From contig JAJDUI010000022.1 of assembly GCA_022826745.1 (NCBI GenBank), positions 124,001 to 188,000 of the forward strand: DNA of 64,000 nucleotides. Reading direction: 5' to 3'. The stretch's first letter is position 1; each line of letters begins with the position of its first letter. The notes beneath the pieces are model-generated. The model saw only the letters and a program-made list of their open reading frames with translations, did not search any database and was not told the origin of the DNA. The DNA comes from Thermoanaerobaculia bacterium. Lineage in GTDB: Bacteria > Acidobacteriota > Thermoanaerobaculia > Multivoradales > Multivoraceae. Shown here piece after piece: positions 1-9,510 of this stretch. A program made the translations under genes and the position numbers.

Positions 1-45
1 ACTCACATCGTCGTCCGAACGGCGAACCCGCAGGAGGATTCGTGA
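1..45 (+). CDS. C-terminal end of an upstream gene (partial)
   Basis: The first frame is open from the window edge to a TGA at 43-45 and encodes only the last 14 residues of a protein (ending in QEDS). The TGA overlaps the ATG at 45 of the next gene, which is the coupled-gene pattern seen many times in this window. By position it could be another gene of the LysW/arginine-type pathway, but 14 residues are too few to identify it. The call is inferred from the overlap alone. Confidence 0.35.
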   Translation, partial: THIVVRTANPQEDS

Positions 46-1244
46 TGAGTGCCACCGCAGCGGATGCGACCGTGGCACCCGGCCCCGAGGACCGCCGCCT
101 CGGGACCTGGGCGCCGCGCCGGCCCACTCCGCCGATCGTCGGCGGCGAGGGCTGCGAACTGATCGCGGAGAACGGCGACCGCTACCTCGACCTGACCGCC
201 GGCTACGGCGTCTGCTGCCTGGGCTACAACCATCCGGCGATCGTCGACGCGATCAGGCGCCAGGCGGATCGGCTCACCTTCTGCCCGCTCAACGTGTCGA
301 GCGCCGTCCGGGCGGAGTACGTCGAAGCGCTGGCAGCCGTCCTGCCCGCGACGCTCGACCGCGTGTTCCTGTGCAACAGCGGCACGGAAGCGGTCGAGGG
401 CGCGCTCAAGTTCGCGGCGCTGGTCACCGGAAGAAGCCGAACGGTAGCGCTCCGGAACAGCTTTCACGGCCGCACGCTGGGCGCACTGGCGATGACCTGG
501 AATCCGGCGGCCCGCAGGCCCTACGCCGGCCTGCTTCACGATGCCGTCTTCGTTCAGCCGGAGGCCGAGGCGATCGAGCAGGCGGTCTCTGACGAGACGG
601 CCGCGGTCGTCCTCGAACCCGTTCAGGGCGAAGGCGGCGTCAACGTGCTCGCGGACGACCTCCTCCTGGCCGCGCGCCGCGCCTGCGACCGGCACGGCGC
701 CCTGCTCATTCTGGACGAAGTGCAGACGGGTTTCGGCCGTTGCGGCAACTGGTTCGCCCATCGGCACACGCCCGGACTCGAGCCCGACCTGATGGCGATG
801 GCGAAGGGCATCGGCAGCGGCTTCCCGCTCGGAGCGATCGCCTACGGCGGCCGGGTCGCCGAGGCGCTTCGCCCCGGCAGCCACGGCTCGACCTACGGCG
901 GCAACCCGCTCGCCTGCGCGGTCGGCCTGACGGTGATCGAGACGCTCCGGGATCTCGACCTGCCGGCAAGGGCAGCGACAATAGGCACGCGTTTCGCCGA
1001 TTCCCTCAGGAGCCGCTTCGCCTCGAGCCCGCGGGTGCGGGAGGTTCGGGGCCGCGGCCTGCTGATCGGTGTCGTCCTGCGGGAACGCGCGGGACGCTAC
1101 ATCGCCCGCCTCGCTACGGAACACCGGATCCTGGCCCTGCCCGCCGGTCCGAACGTGATCCGCCTGCTGCCGCCGCTGATCGTCACGGACGAGGAACTCG
1201 AACGCGGCGCCGAGGCGATCCAGGCCGTGCTCGGAGGAGAATGA
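45..1244 (+). CDS. lysJ: LysJ/ArgD-type class III aminotransferase
   Basis: This is a 399-residue PLP-dependent aminotransferase of the acetylornithine / LysW-aminoadipate-semialdehyde family. Visible features are the [10 protein letters not shown] region, the [10 protein letters not shown] motif and the Schiff-base lysine in [10 protein letters not shown] (about K254). I chose ATG 45 over GTG 42 because a consensus AGGAGG lies at 32-37 with 7-nt spacing. The following gene overlaps it by 4 bp and looks like LysK rather than ArgE, so I favour a role in carrier-protein-linked lysine (or arginine) synthesis. ArgD remains possible, because LysJ and ArgD are hard to separate by motif. Cytoplasmic. 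Confidence 0.8.
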   Translation: MSATAADATVAPGPEDRRLGTWAPRRPTPPIVGGEGCELIAENGDRYLDLTAGYGVCCLGYNHPAIVDAIRRQADRLTFCPLNVSSAVRAEYVEALAAVLPATLDRVFLCNSGTEAVEGALKFAALVTGRSRTVALRNSFHGRTLGALAMTWNPAARRPYAGLLHDAVFVQPEAEAIEQAVSDETAAVVLEPVQGEGGVNVLADDLLLAARRACDRHGALLILDEVQTGFGRCGNWFAHRHTPGLEPDLMAMAKGIGSGFPLGAIAYGGRVAEALRPGSHGSTYGGNPLACAVGLTVIETLRDLDLPARAATIGTRFADSLRSRFASSPRVREVRGRGLLIGVVLRERAGRYIARLATEHRILALPAGPNVIRLLPPLIVTDEELERGAEAIQAVLGGE

Positions 1245-2485
1245 TCGTGGACGCCGGGACCGTCGACGCCGGCCGCCAGCGCGCCGAGATCGAGCTGGTG
1301 CGGGGACTCGTCGCGGTGCCGTCGCTTTCCCGGCACGAAGCGGCCGCCAGCGGCTGGCTTGCCGACCAGATGGCCGCGCGGGGCCTCGAACGCTGCCACG
1401 TCGATGGCGCGCTGAACGCCGTCGGCGAACTGGGCGATCCCACGGCCTCCCGCCTGGTCGTCCTGCTCGGACACATCGACACCGTGCCGGGGAACATCCC
1501 GGTCCGGATCGAGGACGACGGATCGCCTCATGGCATCCTGCATGGCCGCGGTTCGGTCGACGCGAAGGGGCCGCTCGCCAGCTTCGTGGCGGCGGCGGCG
1601 CGACTCGGCGGAGACTGGGCCCGCGCCCACGACCTGCGGGTGATCGTCGCCGGCGCGACGGAAGAGGAGGCGGCGACTTCCCGCGGCGCCCACTTCCTGC
1701 TGAAGCGGCTGAACGGCCGCGACGAACCGGCGCCCGACTTCTGCATCATCGGCGAGCCCAGCCACTGGCACCGGGTGACGCTCGGTTACAAGGGACGCCT
1801 GCTGATCGACCTGATGGCCCGGCGGCCGAGCAGCCACACCGCCGGCCCGGAAGTCGGCGTCGGCATCACCGCGTTCGACCTCTGGCGGCGCCTGGAACAG
1901 GTGGCGGAGCGCCACGGAGGCCGGACACCCTTCGAGCGGGTGCTGCCCAGCCTGCGCTCGATCGGGACGACGAGCGACGGTCTCTACGACACCGTTCGCG
2001 CCGACTACGGCCTGAGGCTCCCCGTCGACTTCGACGTCTCCGCACTGGTCGACGAACTGACGGACTGGTTCGGCGGCGCGGCGGCGGACATCGACGGGCC
2101 GCTGTTCTCGGACCTCGACCCGGAGCGCGCCACCGGCACGATCCGCTGCGAGCAGGGGCATGCCGGTCTGGAACTCAGCCTGCGCGGCTACGAGATCGGG
2201 GTCCGGGCCGACCGGCACTCGCCCCTGGTCCGCGCGTTCCTCGCCGCCATCCGCGCGGTTGGCGGCACGGAGGTCGCGCCGAAGTTCGTCGTCAAGACGG
2301 GTACCTGCGACATGAACATCGTCTGGCCCGTCTGGCGCTGTCCCATCCTTGCCTACGGGCCGGGGGACAGTACACTCGACCACACACCCGACGAGCACCT
2401 GGATCTGAACGAGTACCTGCTGGCGGTCGACACCGTGGAACTTGCACTGAGGAATCTCGCCGCGGCCATGCCGGTAACCGGCTGA
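1241..2485 (+). CDS. lysK: LysK-type M20 deacylase ([LysW]-lysine/ornithine hydrolase)
   Basis: This is a 414-residue M20-family metallohydrolase. It has the metal-binding HIDTVPG (H78, D80), the bridging aspartate in [12 protein letters not shown] (about D107), a Glu-rich ATEEEA motif and IGEPSHW. The wording 'VDAKGPLA' is typical of LysK, whereas ArgE enzymes usually read 'ADMKGG'; that favours release of lysine or ornithine from the LysW carrier. The ATG at 1241 overlaps the stop of the aminotransferase (ATGA), indicating translational coupling. No LysW gene is visible in the window, so the carrier must lie upstream or elsewhere. ArgE or another M20 peptidase is the alternative. Confidence 0.75.
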   Translation: MIVDAGTVDAGRQRAEIELVRGLVAVPSLSRHEAAASGWLADQMAARGLERCHVDGALNAVGELGDPTASRLVVLLGHIDTVPGNIPVRIEDDGSPHGILHGRGSVDAKGPLASFVAAAARLGGDWARAHDLRVIVAGATEEEAATSRGAHFLLKRLNGRDEPAPDFCIIGEPSHWHRVTLGYKGRLLIDLMARRPSSHTAGPEVGVGITAFDLWRRLEQVAERHGGRTPFERVLPSLRSIGTTSDGLYDTVRADYGLRLPVDFDVSALVDELTDWFGGAAADIDGPLFSDLDPERATGTIRCEQGHAGLELSLRGYEIGVRADRHSPLVRAFLAAIRAVGGTEVAPKFVVKTGTCDMNIVWPVWRCPILAYGPGDSTLDHTPDEHLDLNEYLLAVDTVELALRNLAAAMPVTG

Positions 2486-2489
2486 CCGC

Positions 2490-4031
2490 GTGGCAACCCG
2501 TCCACCCCGCATCGACCGCACCGCCTTCGGCGTCAGCGTCGCGCTGATCGTGCTCGTCTGCGCTCCCCTCGCACTGGCGCCCCAGGCCGGCGGCGCTCTG
2601 GTTGTGCGGGCCTACGAGTCGCTGACGGAGCGTTTCGGCCTCATCTACCAGTGGGCGACGCTGGCGGTCACCGTCTTCCTGGTCTGGCTCGCCTTCAGCC
2701 ACCACGGCAAGCGCAGGCTCGGTCACGAAGACAGCCGGCCGGACTTCAACATCTTCAGTTGGATGGCGATGCTCTTCTGCGCCGGCATCGGGGCCGGGCT
2801 CCTCTACTGGTCGACGATCGAGTGGGTGACCTACCTCGACAAACCGCCCTTCGAACTGGCCCCCAACTCCACCGAGGCAGTCGAGTGGGCGGCGACCTAC
2901 GGCATCTTCCACTGGGGCATCTCGGCCTGGGCGCTGTACTGCTTCCCGGCCGTGGCGATCGCGATCCCCTACTACCGGCAGCACGCGCCGGTACTCCGCC
3001 TGAGCACCGGCCTGCACGCGCTGATCGGCAAAGACGGCTACGACCGCCCGCCCGCGCGGGTCGTCGACGTCCTGTTCATCCTGGCCCTGGTCGGCGGCAC
3101 CGGCACTTCACTCGGCCTGGGAACGCCGATGGTGGCGGCCTGCATCAGCGAAGTCCTGGGAATCGAACAGACCTTCGGCCTCCAGGTGACGATCCTGCTC
3201 GTCTGCGTCACCCTGTTCGCCGCGAGCGTCTACCTCGGGCTCGAACGAGGCATCAAGCCGCTCTCCGACGGCTCGATCCTCGCCGCGATCGTCCTGCTCG
3301 CCTTCATCCTGATTGTCGGCCCGACCAACTTCCTGCTGCGCACCGGCACGAACTCCATCGGGCTGATGCTCGAGAACTTCGTCCGGCTGAACACCTGGAC
3401 GGACCCGGTCGCGCGGACCGGCTTCATCGAGGACATGACCGTCTTCTACTGGGCCTGGTGGATCGCCTACGGACCCTTCATGGGCCTGTTCGTGACCCGC
3501 ATCTCCCGCGGCCGGACGGTGCGGCAACTGATCCTCGGCATGCTGGTCCTTGGCACCCTCGGCTGCGCTCTCTTCTACGCCGTGCTCGGCAACTACAGCA
3601 TGCACCTGGACCTGTCGGGGGCGCTTCCCGTGCGCGACATCGCCGCTCAGGCCGGCAGCGAGACCGCGATCGCCCAGAGCATCGGCTTCCTGCCGCTAGG
3701 GACCCTCGTCCTCGCCGTCTTCGCGCTCGTGGCGATCGTCTTCATCGCCACGACCTACGATTCCGCGTCGTACTGCCTGGCGGCCTCGGCCACCCGCAAC
3801 CTGCCCGAAGGTACGCATCCCGCCCGTTGGCATCGCCTGTTCTGGGCCTTCGCGGTCGGCATTCTGCCGGTCACGCTGATGTTCATCGGCCAGGAGGGCG
3901 GCAACAACCAGCTAAGGGTCATCCAGTCGGCGACCCTGGTCGTCTCGCTGCCCCTTCTCGTCGTCGGAGCGCTCATGGCGGTGTCCCTGATGCGCTCGCT
4001 GCGCCAAGCGGACCGCGAATCGGCATCCTGA
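2490..4031 (+). CDS. BCCT-family betaine/carnitine/choline transporter
   Basis: This is a 513-residue integral membrane protein with about 12 hydrophobic segments. It has BCCT hallmarks: AGIGAGLLYWSTIEW near residue 100 and the signature MTVFYWAWWIAYGPFMGLF followed by TRISRGRTVRQ near residue 320. Family members import trimethylammonium compounds such as glycine betaine, coupled to Na+ or H+, or exchange carnitine; the exact substrate cannot be read from sequence. The long cytoplasmic tails typical of osmosensing members are absent. GTG at 2490 is 4 nt after the lysK stop, so the gene is probably co-transcribed with lysJK, an unexpected pairing. Confidence 0.9.
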   Translation: MATRPPRIDRTAFGVSVALIVLVCAPLALAPQAGGALVVRAYESLTERFGLIYQWATLAVTVFLVWLAFSHHGKRRLGHEDSRPDFNIFSWMAMLFCAGIGAGLLYWSTIEWVTYLDKPPFELAPNSTEAVEWAATYGIFHWGISAWALYCFPAVAIAIPYYRQHAPVLRLSTGLHALIGKDGYDRPPARVVDVLFILALVGGTGTSLGLGTPMVAACISEVLGIEQTFGLQVTILLVCVTLFAASVYLGLERGIKPLSDGSILAAIVLLAFILIVGPTNFLLRTGTNSIGLMLENFVRLNTWTDPVARTGFIEDMTVFYWAWWIAYGPFMGLFVTRISRGRTVRQLILGMLVLGTLGCALFYAVLGNYSMHLDLSGALPVRDIAAQAGSETAIAQSIGFLPLGTLVLAVFALVAIVFIATTYDSASYCLAASATRNLPEGTHPARWHRLFWAFAVGILPVTLMFIGQEGGNNQLRVIQSATLVVSLPLLVVGALMAVSLMRSLRQADRESAS

Positions 4032-4047
4032 CCTTGCCCTGGTCAGG
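4027..4047 (+). terminator. Possible bidirectional terminator hairpin
   Basis: A perfect 7-bp stem (CCTGACC / GGTCAGG) with a 7-nt loop spans the stop of the BCCT gene. It lies between that gene and the convergent cytochrome gene. No T-tract follows, so factor-independent termination is only a suggestion. Confidence 0.35.
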
Positions 4048-4073
4048 ACGCTCGTGGCAGCGGCGAGCCGCAC

Positions 4074-4865
4074 TCAGTGGTCGCCGCCGGACCCCAGCGC
4101 CGACCTGAGCTCACCGATGGCGCTCGCCATCGCATCGAGCGCGCTCTCCCAGTCCGCCCAGTGGAAGGCATGTCCCGCCTCGATCGCCTCGTCCCACGAG
4201 CCGTTGATCGCGAACAGCGCGTCGGCAGCCTCATGACGCTTCGAGGGGTCCCTGAGCCGCAGAACGGCGCGACTCACCTCGGCCCGCTGCTGGCCCAGAC
4301 TCCGTAGCCGCGCCAGGTTGCGGCCGCCCCGCGCCAGAGCTTCCTGGCCCGCTTCGCCCGGGATGCCGGCGACCTCGTGATCCGCGTCTGGACCGTGACA
4401 CCGATTGCACCGCCCCTGCAGGCCGCCCTCGACACCGAGCGACTGCGCCGCCACGCTGCCGTGGCACGTGCGGCAGGTAGGAGCCGCGCGAACCTGACGC
4501 TCGAGCAGCGCGTAGTGGGCGCTCTGCTGAAGCGCTCCGTACTCGGCATCGTGGCAGCGACCGCAGGTCCGCGGCAGGTTCCAGTGGTTCGTCGGGCTAT
4601 CGCGGTGGGCGCTGTTGAGCACCCCCTTGTGAGCGCGCAACTCGACGAACGTCGAGGTGTTGCCGCCATGACAGTCCGCGCACGAGACGCCGGCGGAGGC
4701 GTGCGCCGAGTCGCGGAACTGCCGCAGATGGACTGCCGCGGCCTCGTCGAGTTCCTGGGCGGCGTGGCAGTCGATGCAGGGATCCTGCGCCGACGCGGCG
4801 GCGGCCAGGGCGGCGACCGCCAGAACCGGAACCGCCCACCGTAGGATCCCTCCGGCTCGCTTCAC
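4074..4865 (-). CDS. Pentaheme c-type cytochrome, exported
   Basis: The 263-residue protein has an N-terminal signal peptide (hydrophobic to about residue 25, ending AAASAQ). It has five CxxCH heme c motifs at about C30, C62, C101, C131 and C153, all in the first 157 residues. The C-terminal 100 residues have no heme motif and look helical. It is expected to be a periplasmic electron-transfer protein. It resembles the cytochrome c7/c554-type multiheme families, but I cannot name a partner. The GTG start at 4865 follows the membrane-protein gene ending at 4908 by 42 bp, so the two may be co-transcribed. Confidence 0.85.
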   Translation of the reverse strand: MKRAGGILRWAVPVLAVAALAAAASAQDPCIDCHAAQELDEAAAVHLRQFRDSAHASAGVSCADCHGGNTSTFVELRAHKGVLNSAHRDSPTNHWNLPRTCGRCHDAEYGALQQSAHYALLERQVRAAPTCRTCHGSVAAQSLGVEGGLQGRCNRCHGPDADHEVAGIPGEAGQEALARGGRNLARLRSLGQQRAEVSRAVLRLRDPSKRHEAADALFAINGSWDEAIEAGHAFHWADWESALDAMASAIGELRSALGSGGDH

Positions 4866-4907
4866 GGCGTCAGACTACCAATACTCGCGGGGGACAAGCG
4901 CCGGGGA

Positions 4908-6638
4908 TCACCGCCAGTCGAACTCCGGCGTCAGGAAGACCTCCCGGTCCCCTCCCGACATCTCGGGCAAGCGCAGGCGGTAGTAGTTCAGCGGAATCCC
5001 CCCGTACCAGTAGCGATGCCGGGCGATGCGGGCCGGCCGCTCGAGGACATGGCGCGTCGTTGCCTGACCCGTACCGCCGGCGACAGGCGCCAGGGTCACC
5101 GTCAGACGGGCGAGCCGCACCGGCGAGCCGACCAGGAGTTCGCCGTCGGCGGACGGCCGGTAGCGGATCCCGTCCGGACCGTGTCGCCAGACACCATCGC
5201 CGATCAGCCGGACGCGCAGGTCGCCGTGCTGGATGTCCGCCGGGGCCGATCCGAGGTGAATCTGGGACGTCTCGAGCGGCAGGAGGCTCTTCGCCGGGGC
5301 CGACACGTAACGCAGCCGCCGGGCTCCCTGCTCGGGATCGATCTCCAGCGGGAAGGAGGCCGCCGTCCGCCACAGCGGCAGGACGAACAGCGCCGCCGTC
5401 GCCGACATGGCCGCCAGCCAGCGCCTGGACGGCGGGCGCTCGATCAGGAACCAGCAGGCCGCGTAGAGAGGCAGGAACCAGCGGTTCGCTATCGCTCCCG
5501 CGCCACCGTAGAAGTTGTACGGATTCTTGATCAGGAAGGCCAGGAGCCCGACGCCGATGCCGAGAAGCAGCCAGCGGCGCCGCGACCCCGGCCGCAGGCA
5601 GCCGCAGGCAAGGAGCAGCGGCAGGAAGTACGGGACGATGCCGATGCTCCGACCGATCAACGCGTAGACCAGGTTGTGGCCGAGCAGCGCCGCGTCGAGG
5701 TCGGGCAGCAGGAAGCCCTCGCGGACCCAGGACGCGTCGCCGCGCACGGACAGCAACTCGGGCCAGCGCTCTCGATCGAAGTCGACGTCCGGATAGCCCG
5801 TGGCGCTGCTGAATCCCTGCCGTTCGCTCACGTAGGGAGTCCATGCGCCGCCGCTCGCGCGGTGGAACCAGGCTGAGCCGAGCAGCAGCAGGATCGCTCC
5901 CGCCGCCGCCAAAGCAGCCGATCGACGGCCCCGGTTCCGGCGAAGAGTCGGCGCCGCGGCCACCAGCACCGCCGCCAGTATCGCGAGGTAGAACGGCCTG
6001 CCGGCCCCGGCCACGGCCAGCAGGAAGCCCCCGGCCACCAGCCGCGCCGCGGGGAGCGCTCTGCCCTCGAGCCAGGGGTCGAGGCAGCAGAGTCCGAGGG
6101 CCGTGACGACCAGGTAGAGGAGGTCCGCATGGACCCAGAAGACATGAGCGAAGGCGACCGAGAAGAAGAGCAGGAACGCCGCCACCAGCGGTCCGTCGGC
6201 ACCGATCCGGGTGGTCAGCAGGCAGTCGAGCAGCAGCGCCGCCGCGACGAGCAGCAGCAGGTTGGCCAGAATCGGCCCTCGCTGCGGCGCCGCGCGGACG
6301 AATGGAGCCAGGTAGAGCGAGTAGAAGACCGGCTTGGCGTAGACCAGGGTCGCTCCGTCGTCGACGCTCTGGAGAATCAACGGGTCGGGCACCTTGCCCG
6401 TCAACCGCTGGTAGCGCCGAAAGTCGGCTTCTTCGTAGCGCCGGTCGAAGTCGAACGCCAGGCTCTGGGCCTGCATCGCGTAGACGCCCTCGTCGCCGAC
6501 CGTGTAGGTCCAGTCGGACGGGTCGAAGACGGCCGCGCCGGCCGCCAGCGCGAGCAGGAGGACCCAGAGCACACCCCGCTGCCAGGTCGGCGCTGCGATG
6601 CATCGCCACCCTTGCCCGCTGCCCGAGGCTCCCTCCAT
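4908..6638 (-). CDS. Polytopic membrane protein, GT-C/ArnT-like glycosyltransferase candidate
   Basis: A 576-residue protein with about ten transmembrane segments and a C-terminal soluble domain of about 150 residues. The first external loop after TM1 contains GDEGVYAMQAQSLAFD. This resembles the acidic loop motif of the ArnT/PMT-like GT-C glycosyltransferases, which use lipid-phosphate sugar donors. YAKPVFYSLYLAPF follows, as in that superfamily. I chose ATG 6638; an upstream TTG at 6680 would add 14 residues. Function is inferred from fold-like features only, and neither donor nor acceptor can be named. Confidence 0.6.
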   Translation of the reverse strand: MEGASGSGQGWRCIAAPTWQRGVLWVLLLALAAGAAVFDPSDWTYTVGDEGVYAMQAQSLAFDFDRRYEEADFRRYQRLTGKVPDPLILQSVDDGATLVYAKPVFYSLYLAPFVRAAPQRGPILANLLLLVAAALLLDCLLTTRIGADGPLVAAFLLFFSVAFAHVFWVHADLLYLVVTALGLCCLDPWLEGRALPAARLVAGGFLLAVAGAGRPFYLAILAAVLVAAAPTLRRNRGRRSAALAAAGAILLLLGSAWFHRASGGAWTPYVSERQGFSSATGYPDVDFDRERWPELLSVRGDASWVREGFLLPDLDAALLGHNLVYALIGRSIGIVPYFLPLLLACGCLRPGSRRRWLLLGIGVGLLAFLIKNPYNFYGGAGAIANRWFLPLYAACWFLIERPPSRRWLAAMSATAALFVLPLWRTAASFPLEIDPEQGARRLRYVSAPAKSLLPLETSQIHLGSAPADIQHGDLRVRLIGDGVWRHGPDGIRYRPSADGELLVGSPVRLARLTVTLAPVAGGTGQATTRHVLERPARIARHRYWYGGIPLNYYRLRLPEMSGGDREVFLTPEFDWR

Positions 6639-6808
6639 ACCGGGCAGGACGCTAGCAGCCGGTCGTGGAGCGGGCGCCAACTTTGCCAGCCAAAGGGAAT
6701 CTGAGGACGGCGAATCGGGTTGCGACTCGTTCCGGCCGCAAGGGTGTTGTAGTCTTGGCGCGGTCGACGAGCCATCGAGTCATGTGCAATCGAACAAAGG
6801 AGCTTCCG

Positions 6809-9481
6809 ATGTGGAAACCTGAAGTCCAGCCCCCTCGCCTGTCGTACCTGCTCGTTCCGTTCCTGGCTTTCTGTCTGGCCGGGCCGGTTCTGGCTCAAGA
6901 GGAGGACTCCGAGGCCGAAGAACCGCAGGAGTTCGAAGAAACGATCGTCGTCGTCGGCACTCGCACCGAGGGACGAACCGTCACCGCATCCCCCGTACCG
7001 GTCGACGTGATTCCCGAGACCGAGCTCGTCAGCCAGGGGAACAACGACCTGACGGACCGGATCCGCACCGTCGTCCCGTCCTACAACGTCGGCACCCAGC
7101 CGATCAGTGACGCGGCCACGCTGGTTCGACCGGCGAACCTCCGCGGCCTGGCGCCGGATCACACGCTGGTCCTCGTCAACGGCAAGCGCCGTCACCGCGC
7201 CGCCGTCATCGCCTGGTTGGGCAACGGCATCTCGGACGGCTCCCAGGGACCGGACATCTCCATCATCCCGGCGATCGCCCTTCGCCAGGTCGAGGTCCTG
7301 CGCGACGGCGCCTCGGCGCAGTACGGCTCGGACGCCATCGCCGGCGTGATCAACTTCCAGCTCAAGGACGCAAGTTCGGGCGGCAGCGTCGAGATCCGGA
7401 CGGGGCAGTTCCAGGACTCGAACCCGGGCTCCAGTTCCGGCTTCGGCGGCCAGTACACCTTCGCCGGCGAGAACGGCCCCTCGTACGCCGTCGCCGCCAA
7501 CTTCGGCATGCCGATGGGCGAGAACGGCTTCTTCAACCTGAGCATGGAGTACGGCGGCGCCGACCCGACCAGCCGCAGCGTCCAGCGGAACGACGCGATC
7601 AACATCATCAACACCGGCAACACCAACATCCGCAACCCGGCGCAGGTCTGGGGTTCGCCGCTGGTCGAGGACGACATCAAGTTGTTCGCCAACTTCGGCA
7701 GCCTGTTCTCGAACGGCGCCCAGTTCTACGGTCACGCGAACTACGCCACGCGCAAGACCACCGGCGGCTTCTACTTCCGCAACCCGCACACGCGGTCCGG
7801 CGTCTTCAGCAATGACGGCGGCGGATCCATCCTGGTCGGCGACCGGCTGTGGGCAAGCACCGGCGTCGAAGGCGCCGGCGGCTGTCCCGCACTCACGGTC
7901 ACCGGCCATGTACCGGACCCGATGGCCCTCGCCGCGATCGAGGCGGACCCGAACTGCTTCACGCTCTACTCGCGCTTCCCCGGCGGCTTCACGCCCCAGT
8001 TCGGAGGCGACCTGACGGACTCCTCGATCGTCGCGGGCGTCCGCGGTTATCTCGACAGCGGGATGACCTGGGATCTCAGCGTCAACGTCGGCAACAGCGA
8101 AGTCGACCAGTTCATCTACAACACGGTGAACGCGTCGCTCGGCTACGACACGCCGACCTCGTTCAACCCCGGCATCTATGAGCAGACCGACACGAACGTC
8201 AACTTCGACATCACCTATCCCGTGCGGGACAACGTGAGCCTCGCGGCCGGCCTCGAGTGGCGGAACGAGCAGTTCCGGATCGGCGCCGGCGACGCCGCTT
8301 CGTGGGAGATCGGCCCCTATGCGGCGCAAGGCTTCGGCTCGGGGTCCAACGGCTTCAACGGCTACCGGCCCGAGAACTCGGGAACCTGGGATCGCGCGAA
8401 CGTCGCCATCTACGGCGACATCGAGGTCGATACGGCGGACGAACGGGGAACCGTCACCGCCGCGCTGCGGGTCGAGGACTTCGACGGCTTCGGCAACACG
8501 ATCAACGCGAAGGTCTCCGGCCGCCGGCAGGTCTCCGACGTCGTGGCGCTGCGCGCCGCCGTCAGCACCGGCTTCCGCGCGCCGACGCCCGGTCAGCAGA
8601 ACGCGTTCAACGTGACGACGGCCTTCGATCCGGAAACCGGCGGCCTGTCGAACAGCGGCACCGTGCCCTCGACGTCGTTGCCGGCAGCCCTGCGAGGCGG
8701 CGAGGACCTCCAGCCCGAAGAGGCGGTCAACTTCTCGGCCGGTCTGGTCGTCGACAGAGGCGAGTTCACCCTGACGGCCGATGTCTTCCACATCGACGTG
8801 GACGACCGGCTCGCCGTGTCGGAGACCTTCCGCCAGTGCGCCCTCATCATGGAACCGAACTGCGTGACGGACGCGGAGATCGAGCAGTTGCTCTCCGGCG
8901 GCTTCGTCGAGGCGCGGAACCTGAAGAACTTCCGGTTCTTCGTCAACGACTTCGCCACCCAGACGCAGGGTCTGGACGTGGTCGGCACGTGGACGCCGCC
9001 GGAACTCGGTGGCGACACGAGCTTCAGCCTCGTCTTCAACTACACGAAGACCGAGGTCACGGACCACAACCCCGACACGGTCGGCCCCTTCCGCATCGCC
9101 ACGATCGAGAAGGGCCTGCCGGAGTTCCGCTGGAATCTGGCGATGAACCACGGCGCCGACCGCTGGAACCTGATGGCCCGCGTGAACTACTTCGACGGCT
9201 GGTGGGACAGCGAGGACGCGCAGAACCTCCTCGGCCGGAACAACGCGCCGATGTACTCGGACTACAACGGTGAGTTCCTGGTCGACGTCGAACTCGGCTT
9301 CCCGCTGCCGAACAACACGTCGATCGCCATCGGCGTGCAGAACCTGCTGAACACCTATCCGGAAGAGAACCCCGGCGGCGCCGACGGAGTCGGCAACCGC
9401 TACGGCCAGTTCTCGCCGTTCGGCTTCAACGGGTCCTACTACTACGTCCGCTTCAACTACGCCTGGGGCCAGAGCTTCTAG
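6809..9481 (+). CDS. TonB-dependent outer-membrane receptor
   Basis: This 890-residue protein starts at ATG 6809, 6 nt after an AAGGAG ribosome site. The signal peptide ends ...GPVLAQ. The TonB box-like segment EETIVVVGTR is followed by a plug domain (about 45-170, with LVNGKRRHR and LRDGASAQYGSDAIAGVINF). A long beta-barrel rich in aromatic and Asn/Gly residues follows, ending in an aromatic strand (FNYAWGQSF). Such receptors import siderophores, cobalamin, oligosaccharides or peptides; the substrate is unknown. It is a single gene transcribed away from the GT-C-like gene. A TonB-like transducer is encoded at 49600. Confidence 0.93.
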   Translation: MWKPEVQPPRLSYLLVPFLAFCLAGPVLAQEEDSEAEEPQEFEETIVVVGTRTEGRTVTASPVPVDVIPETELVSQGNNDLTDRIRTVVPSYNVGTQPISDAATLVRPANLRGLAPDHTLVLVNGKRRHRAAVIAWLGNGISDGSQGPDISIIPAIALRQVEVLRDGASAQYGSDAIAGVINFQLKDASSGGSVEIRTGQFQDSNPGSSSGFGGQYTFAGENGPSYAVAANFGMPMGENGFFNLSMEYGGADPTSRSVQRNDAINIINTGNTNIRNPAQVWGSPLVEDDIKLFANFGSLFSNGAQFYGHANYATRKTTGGFYFRNPHTRSGVFSNDGGGSILVGDRLWASTGVEGAGGCPALTVTGHVPDPMALAAIEADPNCFTLYSRFPGGFTPQFGGDLTDSSIVAGVRGYLDSGMTWDLSVNVGNSEVDQFIYNTVNASLGYDTPTSFNPGIYEQTDTNVNFDITYPVRDNVSLAAGLEWRNEQFRIGAGDAASWEIGPYAAQGFGSGSNGFNGYRPENSGTWDRANVAIYGDIEVDTADERGTVTAALRVEDFDGFGNTINAKVSGRRQVSDVVALRAAVSTGFRAPTPGQQNAFNVTTAFDPETGGLSNSGTVPSTSLPAALRGGEDLQPEEAVNFSAGLVVDRGEFTLTADVFHIDVDDRLAVSETFRQCALIMEPNCVTDAEIEQLLSGGFVEARNLKNFRFFVNDFATQTQGLDVVGTWTPPELGGDTSFSLVFNYTKTEVTDHNPDTVGPFRIATIEKGLPEFRWNLAMNHGADRWNLMARVNYFDGWWDSEDAQNLLGRNNAPMYSDYNGEFLVDVELGFPLPNNTSIAIGVQNLLNTYPEENPGGADGVGNRYGQFSPFGFNGSYYYVRFNYAWGQSF

Positions 9482-9487
9482 AAGCTC
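9472..9487 (+). repeat. Perfect 16-bp palindrome across a stop codon
   Basis: GAGCTTCTAGAAGCTC reads the same on both strands and spans the TAG stop of the receptor gene, between convergent genes. It could form a short hairpin at both transcript ends. No T-tract follows, so a terminator role is uncertain. Confidence 0.35.
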
Positions 9488-9510
9488 GACTCTTCAGCGC
9501 TCGACCTGCC

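Noticed and set aside
6401..9151. A 916-codon minus-strand frame opposite the TonB-dependent receptor
   Set aside because: Antisense shadow of a conserved coding sequence in G+C-rich DNA; no recognisable motif.
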